Positions 32,129 to 40,127 of a stretch of DNA of 64,000 nucleotides are shown piece by piece. The number at the start of each line of letters is the position of its first letter. The first letter of the stretch is position 1. The translations under genes and the position numbers were made by a program. The notes beneath the pieces were generated by a model. It saw only the letters and a list, made by a program, of their open reading frames with translations. It was not told where the DNA came from and made no database searches. The stretch is from Streptomyces xiamenensis (GTDB taxonomy: Bacteria > Actinomycetota > Actinomycetes > Streptomycetales > Streptomycetaceae): contig NZ_CP009922.3 in the NCBI RefSeq assembly GCF_000993785.3, positions 744,001 through 808,000 on the forward strand, written 5' to 3'.

Positions 32129-33946
32129 TCATCCGCCGGGACCGGCACCGCTGTCCCAGCCGCTCTCCCACCCGTTGTCCCAGCCGTCGGCCGCCCGCCG
32201 GTACAGCAGTGCCGCCTCCTGCGGGCGGCCCAGGCGTTCCAGGCAGTACGCCTCGTCGTTGCGGCTGGTGGCGGTGTCCGGATGGGCGGCGCCGAGCACC
32301 TTCTCCCGGGCCCGGCGCACCTGCCGGTACTCGGTCAGCGCCTCCGCCCAGCGGCCCAGCCAGCCCAGCGCGATGGCGATCTCGCGGCGGCTGACGAGGG
32401 TGTCCCGGTCGTCGGGGCCCAGCACCCTGGCGCGCAGCGACCACACCTGCCGGGCCTCCGCCAGTGCCTCCGCCCAGCGGCCCAGCCGCCCCAGCGAGAT
32501 GCCCCGGCCGTGCCGGGCGCGCAGCGTCCGCGGATGGCGGTCCCCGAACCGGCCGGCGCACACCGCGATCAGCTCCTGGTACAGGGCCAGCGCCTGGTCG
32601 GGGTGGCCGAGCCGGCCCAGGCAGATGCCCATCTCGAACCGGGCGTCCAGCGCCTCGGGCGCCCCGGTGGCGGCGACCGGCCGGTGGGCGGCGAGCGCCT
32701 CGGCCCAGCGGCCCAGGCGGCGCAGCGCGTGGGCGAGCTGGTACTGGCTGGCCAGAGTGTCCGGATGAGCGGCTCCCAGGGCGCGTTCGCGTTCGGCGGC
32801 CAGCGCGCGGTGTGCCTCGTACGCCTCGGGCCAGCGGTCGAGACGGCCCAGCGCGAGGGCGGCGCGGTGCCGTCCGGCGAGCACGGCCAGGTACTCGGGG
32901 GCGGGGCGCGGCCCGGGCAGCGTGCTGGTGACCGGGCCGGTCCACGGTCCGGTGAGGCCGGACGTGCGGTCGGGGGGCGGCAGGCGCAGCGACCACGAGC
33001 CGCTGGCCCGGGATCCGGCGCGCATCCCGCGGGTCCACTCCGGCAGCGGTCCCTCGCCGTCGACGCCGCTGCCGCCGCCGTTGCCGCCGGCCGGGGTCAC
33101 CGGGCCGGCGTCCAGCTCCCGTACCAGCACAGCGGCGTCCGCCGGGCGGTCTTCGGGACGTTTGGCGAGCAGCGCGAGGATCAGCCGGTCCAGCGGTTCG
33201 GGGATCTCCGGGCGGTGGCTGCTGGGCGGTACCGGGAGGTGGTCGCGGTGGCCGATCAGGATGGCCCAGGGGTCGCCGAGGTCGAAGGGCGGTGCGCCGG
33301 TGGCCAGCTCGTACAGCACACAGCCCAGCGAGTACAGATCGCCGCGGTGGTCCACGGGCTGTCCGGCGATCTGCTCGGGCGACATGTAGTGCGGGGTGCC
33401 CATGGCCATGCCGAAGCCGGTCAGTTTGGTGGAGAACCCGATGTCGTGGGCGAGCCTGGCGATGCCGAAGTCGCAGATCTTGACGGTGCCGTCGGTCAGC
33501 CGCATCACGTTGGCCGGCTTGAGGTCGCGGTGCACCACACCCTGTTCGTGGGTGTAGGCGAGGGCGGCGGCGGTCTGGGCCGCGATGTCGGTGACGTCCT
33601 CGACGGGCAGCGGGGCGCCGCCGCCCTCGTTCAGCACCTGGCTGAGGTTGCGGCCGACGAGCAGTTCCATGACGAGGTACAGCAGTCCGTCGTCCTCGCC
33701 GAAGTCGTGGACGACGGTGATCCCCCGGTGCTGGAGCCCGGCCGCCACCCGCGCCTCGCGCCGGAAGCGCTGCCGCAGCACCCGCAGGAAGGACTCCTCG
33801 CGCCCCGACCCCAGCGGCTTGAGGCATTTGACGGCCACCCGCCGGTCCAGTGCCTCGTCCCTGGCGCTCCAGACCTCCCCCATGCCGCCCCGGCCGATCA
33901 GCTCCAGCAGCTGATACCGGCCGTGAATCACCGGACGCTCCGTCAT
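32129..33946 (-). CDS. Hanks-type serine/threonine protein kinase with TPR domain
   Basis: 605 residues from the ATG at 33946 with GGGGGA upstream. The kinase domain (about 10-275) is complete: glycine loop IGRGGMGEVW, catalytic Lys in VAVKCLK, HRDLKPANV catalytic loop, DFGIARL metal motif and TPHYMSPEQ activation segment. After a Gly/Pro linker, at least six tetratricopeptide-like repeats follow (for example RLDRWPEAYEAHRALAAERE and RLGRWAEALAEARQVWSLR). There is no TM helix, so unlike PASTA kinases it is cytosolic; the TPRs probably hold substrates. Confidence 0.94.
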   Translation of the reverse strand: MTERPVIHGRYQLLELIGRGGMGEVWSARDEALDRRVAVKCLKPLGSGREESFLRVLRQRFRREARVAAGLQHRGITVVHDFGEDDGLLYLVMELLVGRNLSQVLNEGGGAPLPVEDVTDIAAQTAAALAYTHEQGVVHRDLKPANVMRLTDGTVKICDFGIARLAHDIGFSTKLTGFGMAMGTPHYMSPEQIAGQPVDHRGDLYSLGCVLYELATGAPPFDLGDPWAILIGHRDHLPVPPSSHRPEIPEPLDRLILALLAKRPEDRPADAAVLVRELDAGPVTPAGGNGGGSGVDGEGPLPEWTRGMRAGSRASGSWSLRLPPPDRTSGLTGPWTGPVTSTLPGPRPAPEYLAVLAGRHRAALALGRLDRWPEAYEAHRALAAERERALGAAHPDTLASQYQLAHALRRLGRWAEALAAHRPVAATGAPEALDARFEMGICLGRLGHPDQALALYQELIAVCAGRFGDRHPRTLRARHGRGISLGRLGRWAEALAEARQVWSLRARVLGPDDRDTLVSRREIAIALGWLGRWAEALTEYRQVRRAREKVLGAAHPDTATSRNDEAYCLERLGRPQEAALLYRRAADGWDNGWESGWDSGAGPGG

Positions 33947-34399
33947 GTCCCCCTTCTTCCGCCATTCCCGACCCGGGCGGAGACGTCTCCGCAGGGGCCA
34001 GTATGACGGCCCCATCCGCTCCCGTGACGGTGAGCGGCCGGGCCGGGGAGGCGCTGGAGGCGGCCCGGGCGGCGGCCACGGCGGCCATCGGGTCCGGCAG
34101 CGCGTCACTCAAGGAGGTGACCGCCTTCGCCGGGCGGCGTGCCGCGGTGCGGGGCCCGGATCAGCGGGCGGCGGCGGTGACGGCGGTGACGGGCGTTCGG
34201 CGCAGGCGCCGACGGGTGGCGCCGGCCGGGCCGAAGCCGACCACCCGGCGCGGGTACGCGCGGTACCCGGACCGGGCCCGTGAGCTGATCGACGGCACGC
34301 GTGGGCGCCGGCCCCGCGCGGCGCGCGCCGCGGGGCGCACCGTGCCCGATGATGCGGGAACAAGGACGGACCGCCCAGCGCCATACAGGAGTCGCCCCG
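33947..34399. other. 453-base gap upstream of kinase and aldolase genes
   Basis: Divergent promoter region of the kinase and the aldolase. A frame from the ATG at 34003 has high third-position GC for about 280 bases but runs on through the aldolase gene in the wrong frame and shows no domain. I treat it as non-coding. Confidence 0.45.
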
Positions 34400-35020
34400 A
34401 TGACGGATCTTCCCCTCCCCCGCTCCACGTTCTTCGACGAGGCGTTCGCCGGTGTCCCGGTGATGGGGATCTTCCGGGGCTACGACCCGGAAGCCACCGT
34501 GGAACTGTGCGAGCGGGCCTGGGACCTGGGTATCCGGATGGTCGAGGTGCCGGTCCAGGATCCGTCCGCGTTCTCCTCCCTGCGGGCCGCCGTCGCCGCC
34601 GGGGCCGAGCGCGGGCTGCCGGTCGGGGCCGGGTCCGTGCTCTCGGCGGCGCAGGTGCGGGAGGTGGCGGTGGCGGGCGCCGCGTTCGCCGTCTCACCGG
34701 GGATGCTGCCGGAGGTGGCCGGGGCCTGCGGTGAGCACGGACTGCCGTATCTGCCGGGGGTCGCGAGCGCCACGGAGATCGCGCAGGCGCTGGCGCTCGG
34801 CCTCGGCTGGCTGAAGGTGTTCCCGGCCGCCCAGCTGACCCCGGGCTGGGTCCGTGCCCAGCTCGCCCCGTTCCCCGACGTGTCGCTGGTGGCGACGGGC
34901 GGCGTCGACGCCTACAACGCCCAGGACTTCCTGGCGGCCGGCTGCCGGGCGGTGGGAGTGGGTTCGGCTCTGGAGGACGGGGCGCAACTGGAGCAGCTGG
35001 CGGACTTGATGCGGGCCTGA
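34400..35020 (+). CDS. KDPG/KDPGal-type aldolase
   Basis: 206 residues from the ATG at 34400, with GGAG 11 bases upstream. This is the class I aldolase (Eda/DgoA) fold: VPVMGIFRGYDPE, then RMVEVPVQDPSAF, GAGSVLSAAQV, FAVSPGM and LKVFPAAQL with the Schiff-base Lys. ATGGVDAYNAQDF binds phosphate. The substrate loop reads VEVPVQDP, closer to the EIPLNSP of phosphogalactonate aldolases (DgoA) than to the EVTLRT of KDPG aldolase, so 2-dehydro-3-deoxy-6-phosphogalactonate is a reasonable substrate. No sugar kinase or dehydratase gene is adjacent. Confidence 0.88.
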   Translation: MTDLPLPRSTFFDEAFAGVPVMGIFRGYDPEATVELCERAWDLGIRMVEVPVQDPSAFSSLRAAVAAGAERGLPVGAGSVLSAAQVREVAVAGAAFAVSPGMLPEVAGACGEHGLPYLPGVASATEIAQALALGLGWLKVFPAAQLTPGWVRAQLAPFPDVSLVATGGVDAYNAQDFLAAGCRAVGVGSALEDGAQLEQLADLMRA

Positions 35021-35056
35021 CGCCGGACCGGGACCGGTCGGGCCCGGTCCGACCGC

Positions 35057-35446
35057 TCAGCCGTCGGCGGCGTGCTCGGCGCGCTGGGACGCGCTGCGCA
35101 GCACACAGAACTCGTTGCCCTCCGGATCTGCCAGGACGACCCACCCTGTTCCGTCGGGCCGCCGGTGGTCCGCGACCAGGGTGGCGCCGAGGTCCAGCAG
35201 CCGTGCGGTCTCCTCCTCGCAGCTGGTGTCCGGGCGCAGACACAGGTGGATGCGGTTCTTGACGGTCTTGGGCTCCGGCACCTGGTTGAAGTGCAGCAGC
35301 GGCCCGGAGGGCAGCAGCACCTGGGTCTCCTCGGCGCCGGGACCGTCCTCCGCGTGCTGCGGGTATCCGGTCACCTTGCTCCAGAACTCGGCCAGCTCGT
35401 AGGCGTTCGCGCAGTCGATCGCCACGTTCTCCACTATCGACACCAT
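35057..35446 (-). CDS. VOC (glyoxalase/bleomycin-resistance fold) protein
   Basis: 129 residues. Two beta-alpha-beta-beta-beta modules are visible: ENVAIDCANAYELAEFWSKVTGY with LLHFNQVPEP, and NRIHLCLRPD with VVLADPEGNEFCVL. The DPEGNEFCVL ending is typical of the subgroup often annotated as glyoxalase-like. Metal ligands would be the His of RIHLCL and the Glu of NEFCVL. The substrate is unknown. The gene starts inside the 3' end of the DUF1275 membrane-protein gene (13-bp overlap), so the two form an operon. Confidence 0.88.
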   Translation of the reverse strand: MVSIVENVAIDCANAYELAEFWSKVTGYPQHAEDGPGAEETQVLLPSGPLLHFNQVPEPKTVKNRIHLCLRPDTSCEEETARLLDLGATLVADHRRPDGTGWVVLADPEGNEFCVLRSASQRAEHAADG

Positions 35447-36108
35447 GGCGCCGACCCTCCCCCACCACCCGGCCCCGCCGCCACCGGTTTACCCCAGGCG
35501 GCGGCCACCACCAGTACCGCCACCTGGGTGAGCAGCGCCGGCAACAGACCCAGGAGCGGATGCCAGTGAATCAGCAGAGCCCCGCCGAAGGCGCCCAGCA
35601 GCAGCGCCACCGGGGCCGCCGGCCTGCGCCTCCGCCGCGGGGACTCGGCGATCGCCAGCGCGGTGAGCGTGCTGGTGATGACGGTGGTGGGCAGGTCGGC
35701 GACGCCCAGCCGCCGGACGGCGCCGCCCTGCAGCCCCATGGCGAAGCCGAGCAGCCCGGCCAGCACGTCACGGGTGGCGACCGCCCACAGGGCTGTCACC
35801 AGGACCAGGGTCAGGGTGCTCGCGGTCAGTGCCGCGACGACCCGGGCCGGCCAGGCGCCGGGCGGCACCGTCTCCCGTACGACCCGTCCGGCCGCCACCG
35901 CGCCGACCACGAACGCCGCCAGCGCGATGCCCGTGCGCAGCAGCGGGATCTCGCCGTGCCCCGCGGCGGCGAAGCCGAGCAGCGCCACGTTGCCGGTCAT
36001 GTTGGCGGTGAAGACCCGGTCCAGGGTCAGATAGCTGACGGCGTCCACCGAGCCGGTGGCGAAGGTCAGCGCGATGAGCAGCGCCACCCGCAGTCTGCTG
36101 TGCGTCAC
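35434..36108 (-). CDS. DUF1275 (YoaK-like) membrane protein
   Basis: 224 residues from the GTG at 36108 with GGAGGAGG upstream. Six hydrophobic segments are visible. The family signature near the N-terminus is SVDAVSYLTLDRVFTANMTGNVALL, here at about residues 20-44, which fixes the DUF1275/YoaK assignment. No transport substrate is established for the family. It is divergent from dhaK across 158 bases and overlaps the VOC gene. Confidence 0.9.
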   Translation of the reverse strand: MTHSRLRVALLIALTFATGSVDAVSYLTLDRVFTANMTGNVALLGFAAAGHGEIPLLRTGIALAAFVVGAVAAGRVVRETVPPGAWPARVVAALTASTLTLVLVTALWAVATRDVLAGLLGFAMGLQGGAVRRLGVADLPTTVITSTLTALAIAESPRRRRRPAAPVALLLGAFGGALLIHWHPLLGLLPALLTQVAVLVVAAAWGKPVAAGPGGGGGSAPWCR

Positions 36109-36254
36109 CTCGGCCTCCTCCGCCCGCCGCCGCGTCCCCCTCCTCCCTCACCCTGTGCGGCGCGGCGCCGCTCCGCATCCGGCCCGCCCGCGCTCTCCGG
36201 GTTCCCGCTCCCCCGGACGCCGCGCGCCCGGGTGCCGTACCGGTCCCGCGTCCG

Positions 36255-36260
36255 TAGGCT
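36255..36260 (+). promoter_or_regulatory. -10 box of leaderless dhaKLM promoter
   Basis: TAGGCT is followed by 6 bases and the ATG of dhaK at 36267, with no ribosome site. The -35 region (around 36232-36237) is weak. Confidence 0.5.
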
Positions 36261-36266
36261 GGCCGA

Positions 36267-37259
36267 ATGAAGATGCTGATGAACGTCCCGGAACGGGTGG
36301 TCTCCGACGCACTGCACGGAATGGCCCTGGCCCACCCGGAGTTGGTCGTCGACGTCGACAACCGGGTGATCGTGCGGCGGGACGCCCCGGTGGCCGGCAA
36401 GGTGGGCCTGGTCTCCGGCGGCGGATCGGGTCACGAGCCGCTGCACGGCGGCTTCGTCGGCCCCGGCATGCTGGACGCCGCCTGTGCCGGGGAGGTCTTC
36501 ACCTCTCCCGTTCCCGATCAGATGGTACGAGCGGCCGCCGCCGTCGACAGCGGTTCCGGTGTGCTGCTGATCGTCAAGAACTACACGGGCGACGTCCTCA
36601 ACTTCGACATGGCGGCCGAACTGGCCGAGGACGAGGGCGTACAGATCGCCAAGGTCCTCGTCCAGGACGATGTGGCCGTCACCGACAGCACCTACACGGC
36701 CGGCCGGCGCGGCACCGGCGGCACCCTGTTCGTGGAGAAGCTGGCCGGCGCCGCCGCCGAGGAGGGCGCGGACCTGGACCGGGTGGCGGCGATCGCCCGC
36801 CAGGTCTCCGACTCCTCCCGCAGCTTCGGGGTCGCGCTCAGCGCCTGCTCCACTCCCGCCAAGGGCGGCCCCACCTTCGATCTGCCGGCGGGCGAACTGG
36901 AACTGGGCATCGGCATCCACGGCGAGCCGGGCCGCGAGCGGCGCGCCATGATGACCTCGGGTGAGATCGCGGATGTCGCGGTGGACGCGCTGCTGGAGGA
37001 TCTGCGCCCGGACGGTCCGGTGCTGGCGCTGGTCAACGGCATGGGCGGGACGCCGCTGCTGGAGCTGTACGGCTTCAACGCCGAGGTGCAGCGGGTTCTG
37101 ACGGCCCGCGGGATCCCGGTGGCGCGTACCCTCGTCGGCAATTACGTCACCTCGCTCGACATGGCGGGCGCTTCGGTGACGCTGTGCCAGGTGGACGAGG
37201 AGCTGCTGCGGCTGTGGGACGCGCCGGTGAGCACGCCGGGGCTGCGCTGGGGCCGTTGA
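36267..37259 (+). CDS. dhaK: Dihydroxyacetone kinase subunit DhaK
   Basis: 330 residues. DhaK binds dihydroxyacetone covalently through a His and passes it to the phosphorylating DhaL. Family motifs are SGGGSGHEPLHGGFVG (about residues 50-65), KNYTGDVLNFDMA (about 105-117) and LGIGIHGEPGRER, which carries the substrate-binding His near residue 214. It is the first gene of dhaK-dhaL-dhaM, with dhaL 23 bases downstream. The protein stays in the cytosol and feeds dihydroxyacetone phosphate to glycolysis. Length matches the bacterial PTS-dependent type. Confidence 0.96.
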   Translation: MKMLMNVPERVVSDALHGMALAHPELVVDVDNRVIVRRDAPVAGKVGLVSGGGSGHEPLHGGFVGPGMLDAACAGEVFTSPVPDQMVRAAAAVDSGSGVLLIVKNYTGDVLNFDMAAELAEDEGVQIAKVLVQDDVAVTDSTYTAGRRGTGGTLFVEKLAGAAAEEGADLDRVAAIARQVSDSSRSFGVALSACSTPAKGGPTFDLPAGELELGIGIHGEPGRERRAMMTSGEIADVAVDALLEDLRPDGPVLALVNGMGGTPLLELYGFNAEVQRVLTARGIPVARTLVGNYVTSLDMAGASVTLCQVDEELLRLWDAPVSTPGLRWGR

Positions 37260-37282
37260 GCCAGGGGAGTGTGAGGACGAGG

Positions 37283-37891
37283 ATGGACGCGGAATTCTTC
37301 CGTCGCTGGCTCACCGCGACGACACGGGCCGTGGAGGAGGAGGCCGACCGGCTCACGGAGCTGGACGCGGCCATCGGCGACGCCGATCACGGCGCCAATA
37401 TGCGGCGCGGCTTCCGGGCGGTGTCCGAGGCGCTGGCTGCTCAGGAGCCCGATGTGGTGCTCACACCCGGCGCGGTGCTGATGCTGGCCGGGCGGACGCT
37501 GATCTCCAAGGTCGGCGGGGCGTCGGGGCCGCTGTACGGGACGCTGCTGCGGCGTACCGGCAAGGCGCTGGGCGACGCGCCCGAGGTGTCGGACGCCGAA
37601 CTGCGGGCCGCGCTCGACGAGGGCGTGCGGGCGGTCGGGACGCTGGGCAAGTCCGAGGCGGGTGACAAGACGATGCTGGACGCGCTGATCCCGGGGGTCC
37701 GGGCGCTGGCCGAGTCCTATCCGGCGGCGCGGGACGCGGCCGCGCGCGGGGCGGAGGCCACCATCCCGATGCGGGCGCGGCGCGGCCGGGCCAGCTATCT
37801 GGGTGAGCGCAGCATCGGGCACCAGGATCCGGGGGCGACGTCCTCGGCGCTGCTGTTCGCGACCCTGGCGGAGGTGGCCGGCGATGTCTGA
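37283..37891 (+). CDS. dhaL: Dihydroxyacetone kinase subunit DhaL
   Basis: 202 residues from the ATG at 37283. DhaL carries a tightly bound ADP that is rephosphorylated by DhaM. The Mg-binding Asp cluster is in LDAAIGDADHGANMRRGF (residues 29-46), and KVGGASGPLYGTLL and SIGHQDPGA are the other conserved segments. Its stop overlaps the dhaM start by 8 bases (ATGTCTGA), showing tight translational coupling. Confidence 0.96.
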   Translation: MDAEFFRRWLTATTRAVEEEADRLTELDAAIGDADHGANMRRGFRAVSEALAAQEPDVVLTPGAVLMLAGRTLISKVGGASGPLYGTLLRRTGKALGDAPEVSDAELRAALDEGVRAVGTLGKSEAGDKTMLDALIPGVRALAESYPAARDAAARGAEATIPMRARRGRASYLGERSIGHQDPGATSSALLFATLAEVAGDV

Positions 37892-38297
37892 GGAGGAGGC
37901 GCTGGTCGGGGTCGTGCTGGTCTCGCACAGCAAGGAGGTCGCGGAGTCGGTGGTACGGCTGGCGGCCGGGCTGGCCGGCGGCGGGCGGCTGACGCTGCTG
38001 GCGGCGGCCGGCGGTGACGCGGACGGCGGTCTGGGAACCAACGCGGAGCTGATCACCGAGGCGGTGCGCCGGGTGGACCGGGGCGCGGGGGTGGCGGTGC
38101 TGGCGGACCTGGGCAGCGCGGTGCTCACCGTGCAGGCGCTGCTGGCCGAGGGCGACGAGCTGCCGCCGCGTACCCGGCTGGTGGACGCCCCGTTCGTGGA
38201 GGGCGCGGTGGCGGCGGTGGTCACGGCCTCGGCGGGGGCGGACCTCCAGGCGGTGGCGGACGCCGCCGGGGACGCCTACACCTTCCGCAAGATCTGA
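37884..38297 (+). CDS. dhaM: PTS-type phosphotransfer subunit DhaM
   Basis: 137 residues forming only the EIIA-mannose-like domain. The phosphorylated His is in VLVSHSKEVAESV near residue 15, and ADLGSAVLTVQALL is a family motif. It accepts phosphate from EI and HPr and regenerates the DhaL cofactor. HPr or EI domains, fused to DhaM in E. coli, are absent here, so separate PTS proteins must supply phosphate; they are not encoded in the window. Confidence 0.93.
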   Translation: MSEEEALVGVVLVSHSKEVAESVVRLAAGLAGGGRLTLLAAAGGDADGGLGTNAELITEAVRRVDRGAGVAVLADLGSAVLTVQALLAEGDELPPRTRLVDAPFVEGAVAAVVTASAGADLQAVADAAGDAYTFRKI

Positions 38298-38325
38298 GGG
38301 CCGCCCGGCCCGGGCCGACCCGGTC

Positions 38326-38810
38326 GTGGCTCGGGCGGGTGCCGGCCGGCGGGACATCGCCCACGTGGCCGAGGTCCGCCGCAGTACTTCGCACCGCTAC
38401 TTCCCGATCGGTCGGCGCCGGTCCGGGCCCTGTTGGTCGACTGCGCGGGGACCGGCCCAGCGGAGGCCAGACCCGACGACGGCCCGGTCTCCGAGGCCTT
38501 CCGCCGGCTGGTACGGACGATGTTCGACCTCGGATTCCGGGTCGGCTTCCTGTTCAACGAGGTCGGCGCGGGCGACTGGGACGACACGGCTTGGGAACGG
38601 GCGCACATGCCGGTCGCCATGCTCTTCCAACGCGGCCAGCGGGAGCGTTACTTCGACCACGAGCTGGAGCTCGACTGGTTCATCCGCACCCTGTGGTACC
38701 TGATCCCCGCCGGCTGGGAGTTGACGGACAAGAACGGCACGCCCCGGCACATCGCCCTGGACCGCGTCATCAGGACGCTGGAGGGCGGAGTCCGCGGGCC
38801 GCATGACTGA
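38326..38810 (+). pseudogene. TetR-family regulator remnant, truncated and frameshifted
   Basis: The C-terminal part (about 38433-38810) is a clean TetR ligand domain: EAFRRLVRTMFDLGFRVGFLFNE, then HELELDWFIRTLWYLIPAGWE. Upstream, in another frame, RRDIAHVAEVRRSTSHRYFP is the recognition half of a TetR helix-turn-helix. Adding one C at TTCCCGAT (about 38403) would join them as HRYFPDRSAPVRALL. The first helix of the DNA-binding domain (ILxAAxxLF) is also missing because the frame runs back into the end of dhaM. It is therefore probably a decaying gene, unlike the other two frameshifted genes. Confidence 0.7.
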
Positions 38811-38856
38811 CCGGTCCGCCCCCGGTCACGCCCTGCTCCGGCCCCTCCGGGACGGC

Positions 38857-38862
38857 TAGGGT
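38857..38862 (+). promoter_or_regulatory. -10 box of leaderless NUDIX gene
   Basis: TAGGGT, 6 bases, then the ATG at 38869. No Shine-Dalgarno sequence. Confidence 0.5.
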
Positions 38863-38868
38863 CGGGCC

Positions 38869-39363
38869 ATGGCTACCCCAGACTTCATTCGCGACCTCCG
38901 GCGGTCCGCAGGGCACCAGTTGCTGTGGCTGCCGGGCGTCAGCGCCGTCGTCATCGATGACCGGGAGCGGGTGCTGCTGGTACGCAGGGCGGACAACGGC
39001 GCGTGGACCGTCATCGGCGGGATCCCGGAGCCCGGCGAGGAGCCGGCCCTGACGGCGGTGCGCGAGGTGTACGAGGAGACCGCCGTCGAGGTCGAGGTGG
39101 AACGGGTGGTGTCGGTCGGGCCGACCGATGTCGTGGAGTACCCGAACGGCGACCGGTGCCAGTACATGGACATCTGCTTCCGCTGCCGCCCCGTCGGGGG
39201 CACGGCGCGGGTCAATGACGACGAGTCCTCGGAGGTCGGCTGGTTCGCACCGGACGCCCTGCCACCGCTCGCCGACCGTCAGCTGGCCCGGATCGCGCGG
39301 GCCCGGGTCGCGGACGCGGCGACCTGGTTCGGGTCGCCGCTCAGTCCGCGCGTCTCCGGGTAG
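38869..39363 (+). CDS. NUDIX hydrolase
   Basis: 164 residues. The Nudix box is complete at about residues 49-71: GGIPEPGEEP then TAVREVYEETAV, with the REVYEE metal-binding core. The substrate cannot be inferred; most such Streptomyces proteins are annotated as NUDIX domain or ADP-ribose-pyrophosphatase-like, acting on nucleoside diphosphate derivatives. The last 85 bases overlap the 3' end of the convergent racemase gene; both proteins look intact through the overlap. Confidence 0.92.
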   Translation: MATPDFIRDLRRSAGHQLLWLPGVSAVVIDDRERVLLVRRADNGAWTVIGGIPEPGEEPALTAVREVYEETAVEVEVERVVSVGPTDVVEYPNGDRCQYMDICFRCRPVGGTARVNDDESSEVGWFAPDALPPLADRQLARIARARVADAATWFGSPLSPRVSG

Positions 39364-40097
39364 GCGAGGGCGGCGGCCGGCAGCGGTGCCTCCCGGCCGC
39401 CCGCCAGCACCAGCAGAGCGCCGGTGGCGGGCGCGTCCGGCGCGGGCGCGGCACCGATCCGGCGCAGCGCCTGCGCGGCGACGGCGTCCGCCGAGCCGTA
39501 CAGCGGCACCGGGCCCAGGTGCGCCAGGTGCTCCCGGATGGGGCCGGTGACGAGTTCGTAGTGGGTGCAGCCGAGCACGACGGCCGTGGTGCCGGCCGGG
39601 GTGAGTGCGGCGGCGGCCGTCACGGCGGCGGCGACGGCGTCGCGGTCGGCGCGTTCCACGGCGTCGGCGAGCCCGTGGCAGGGCACCTCGGTGGCGGTGG
39701 CACCCCCGGCGAAGTCCGCGATGAGCCGGCGCTGGTAGGGGCTGCCGGTGGTGGCGGGGGTGGCCCAGATCGCGAAGGGGCGGCCCGCGGCGGCGGCCGG
39801 CTTGATGGCGGGCACCGTGCCGATGACCGGGATGCCCGGTTCCAGCTCGGCCCGCAGCGCCTCCAGGGCGTGGACCGAGGCGGTGTTGCAGGCGACGATC
39901 AGAGCGTCGGGGCGGTGCCGGGCGGCCGCCCGGGCGCACTGCAGCGCCCGGGCGGTGATGTCCTGCGGGGTCCTGGGGCCCCAGGGCATGCCCTCGGGGT
40001 CGCCGGAGAGCAGCAGGGTGGCGTCGGGCCGCTGCCGGCGTACGGCGGCAGCGGCGGCCAGCAGCCCAAGACCGGAGTCGACGAGTGCGATCTTCAC
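39279..40097 (-). CDS. Glutamate/aspartate racemase family protein (MurI-like)
   Basis: 272 residues from the GTG at 40097. MurI motifs are ALVDSGLGLLAA (residues 4-15), VACNTAS with the first catalytic Cys (about 70) and LGCTHYEL with the second (about 177). A role in supplying D-glutamate for peptidoglycan is possible, but the genome presumably has a housekeeping murI elsewhere, and the VDSGLGLLAAAAAVRR opening departs from the FDSGVGGLTV of typical MurI. It could be a racemase of another amino acid. TAGGCT lies 7 bases before the start (leaderless). Confidence 0.85.
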   Translation of the reverse strand: MKIALVDSGLGLLAAAAAVRRQRPDATLLLSGDPEGMPWGPRTPQDITARALQCARAAARHRPDALIVACNTASVHALEALRAELEPGIPVIGTVPAIKPAAAAGRPFAIWATPATTGSPYQRRLIADFAGGATATEVPCHGLADAVERADRDAVAAAVTAAAALTPAGTTAVVLGCTHYELVTGPIREHLAHLGPVPLYGSADAVAAQALRRIGAAPAPDAPATGALLVLAGGREAPLPAAALAYPETRGLSGDPNQVAASATRARAIRAS

Positions 40098-40104
40098 ACC
40101 CGCC

Positions 40105-40110
40105 AGCCTA
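40105..40110 (-). promoter_or_regulatory. -10 box of leaderless racemase gene
   Basis: TAGGCT on the minus strand is followed by 7 bases and the GTG at 40097, with no ribosome site. Confidence 0.45.
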
Positions 40111-40127
40111 CGTGCGCGGGGATCCGT

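Noticed and set aside
34003-34399. Possible coding frame upstream of the aldolase
   Set aside because: High GC3 but no domain, and it continues in the wrong frame through the aldolase gene.
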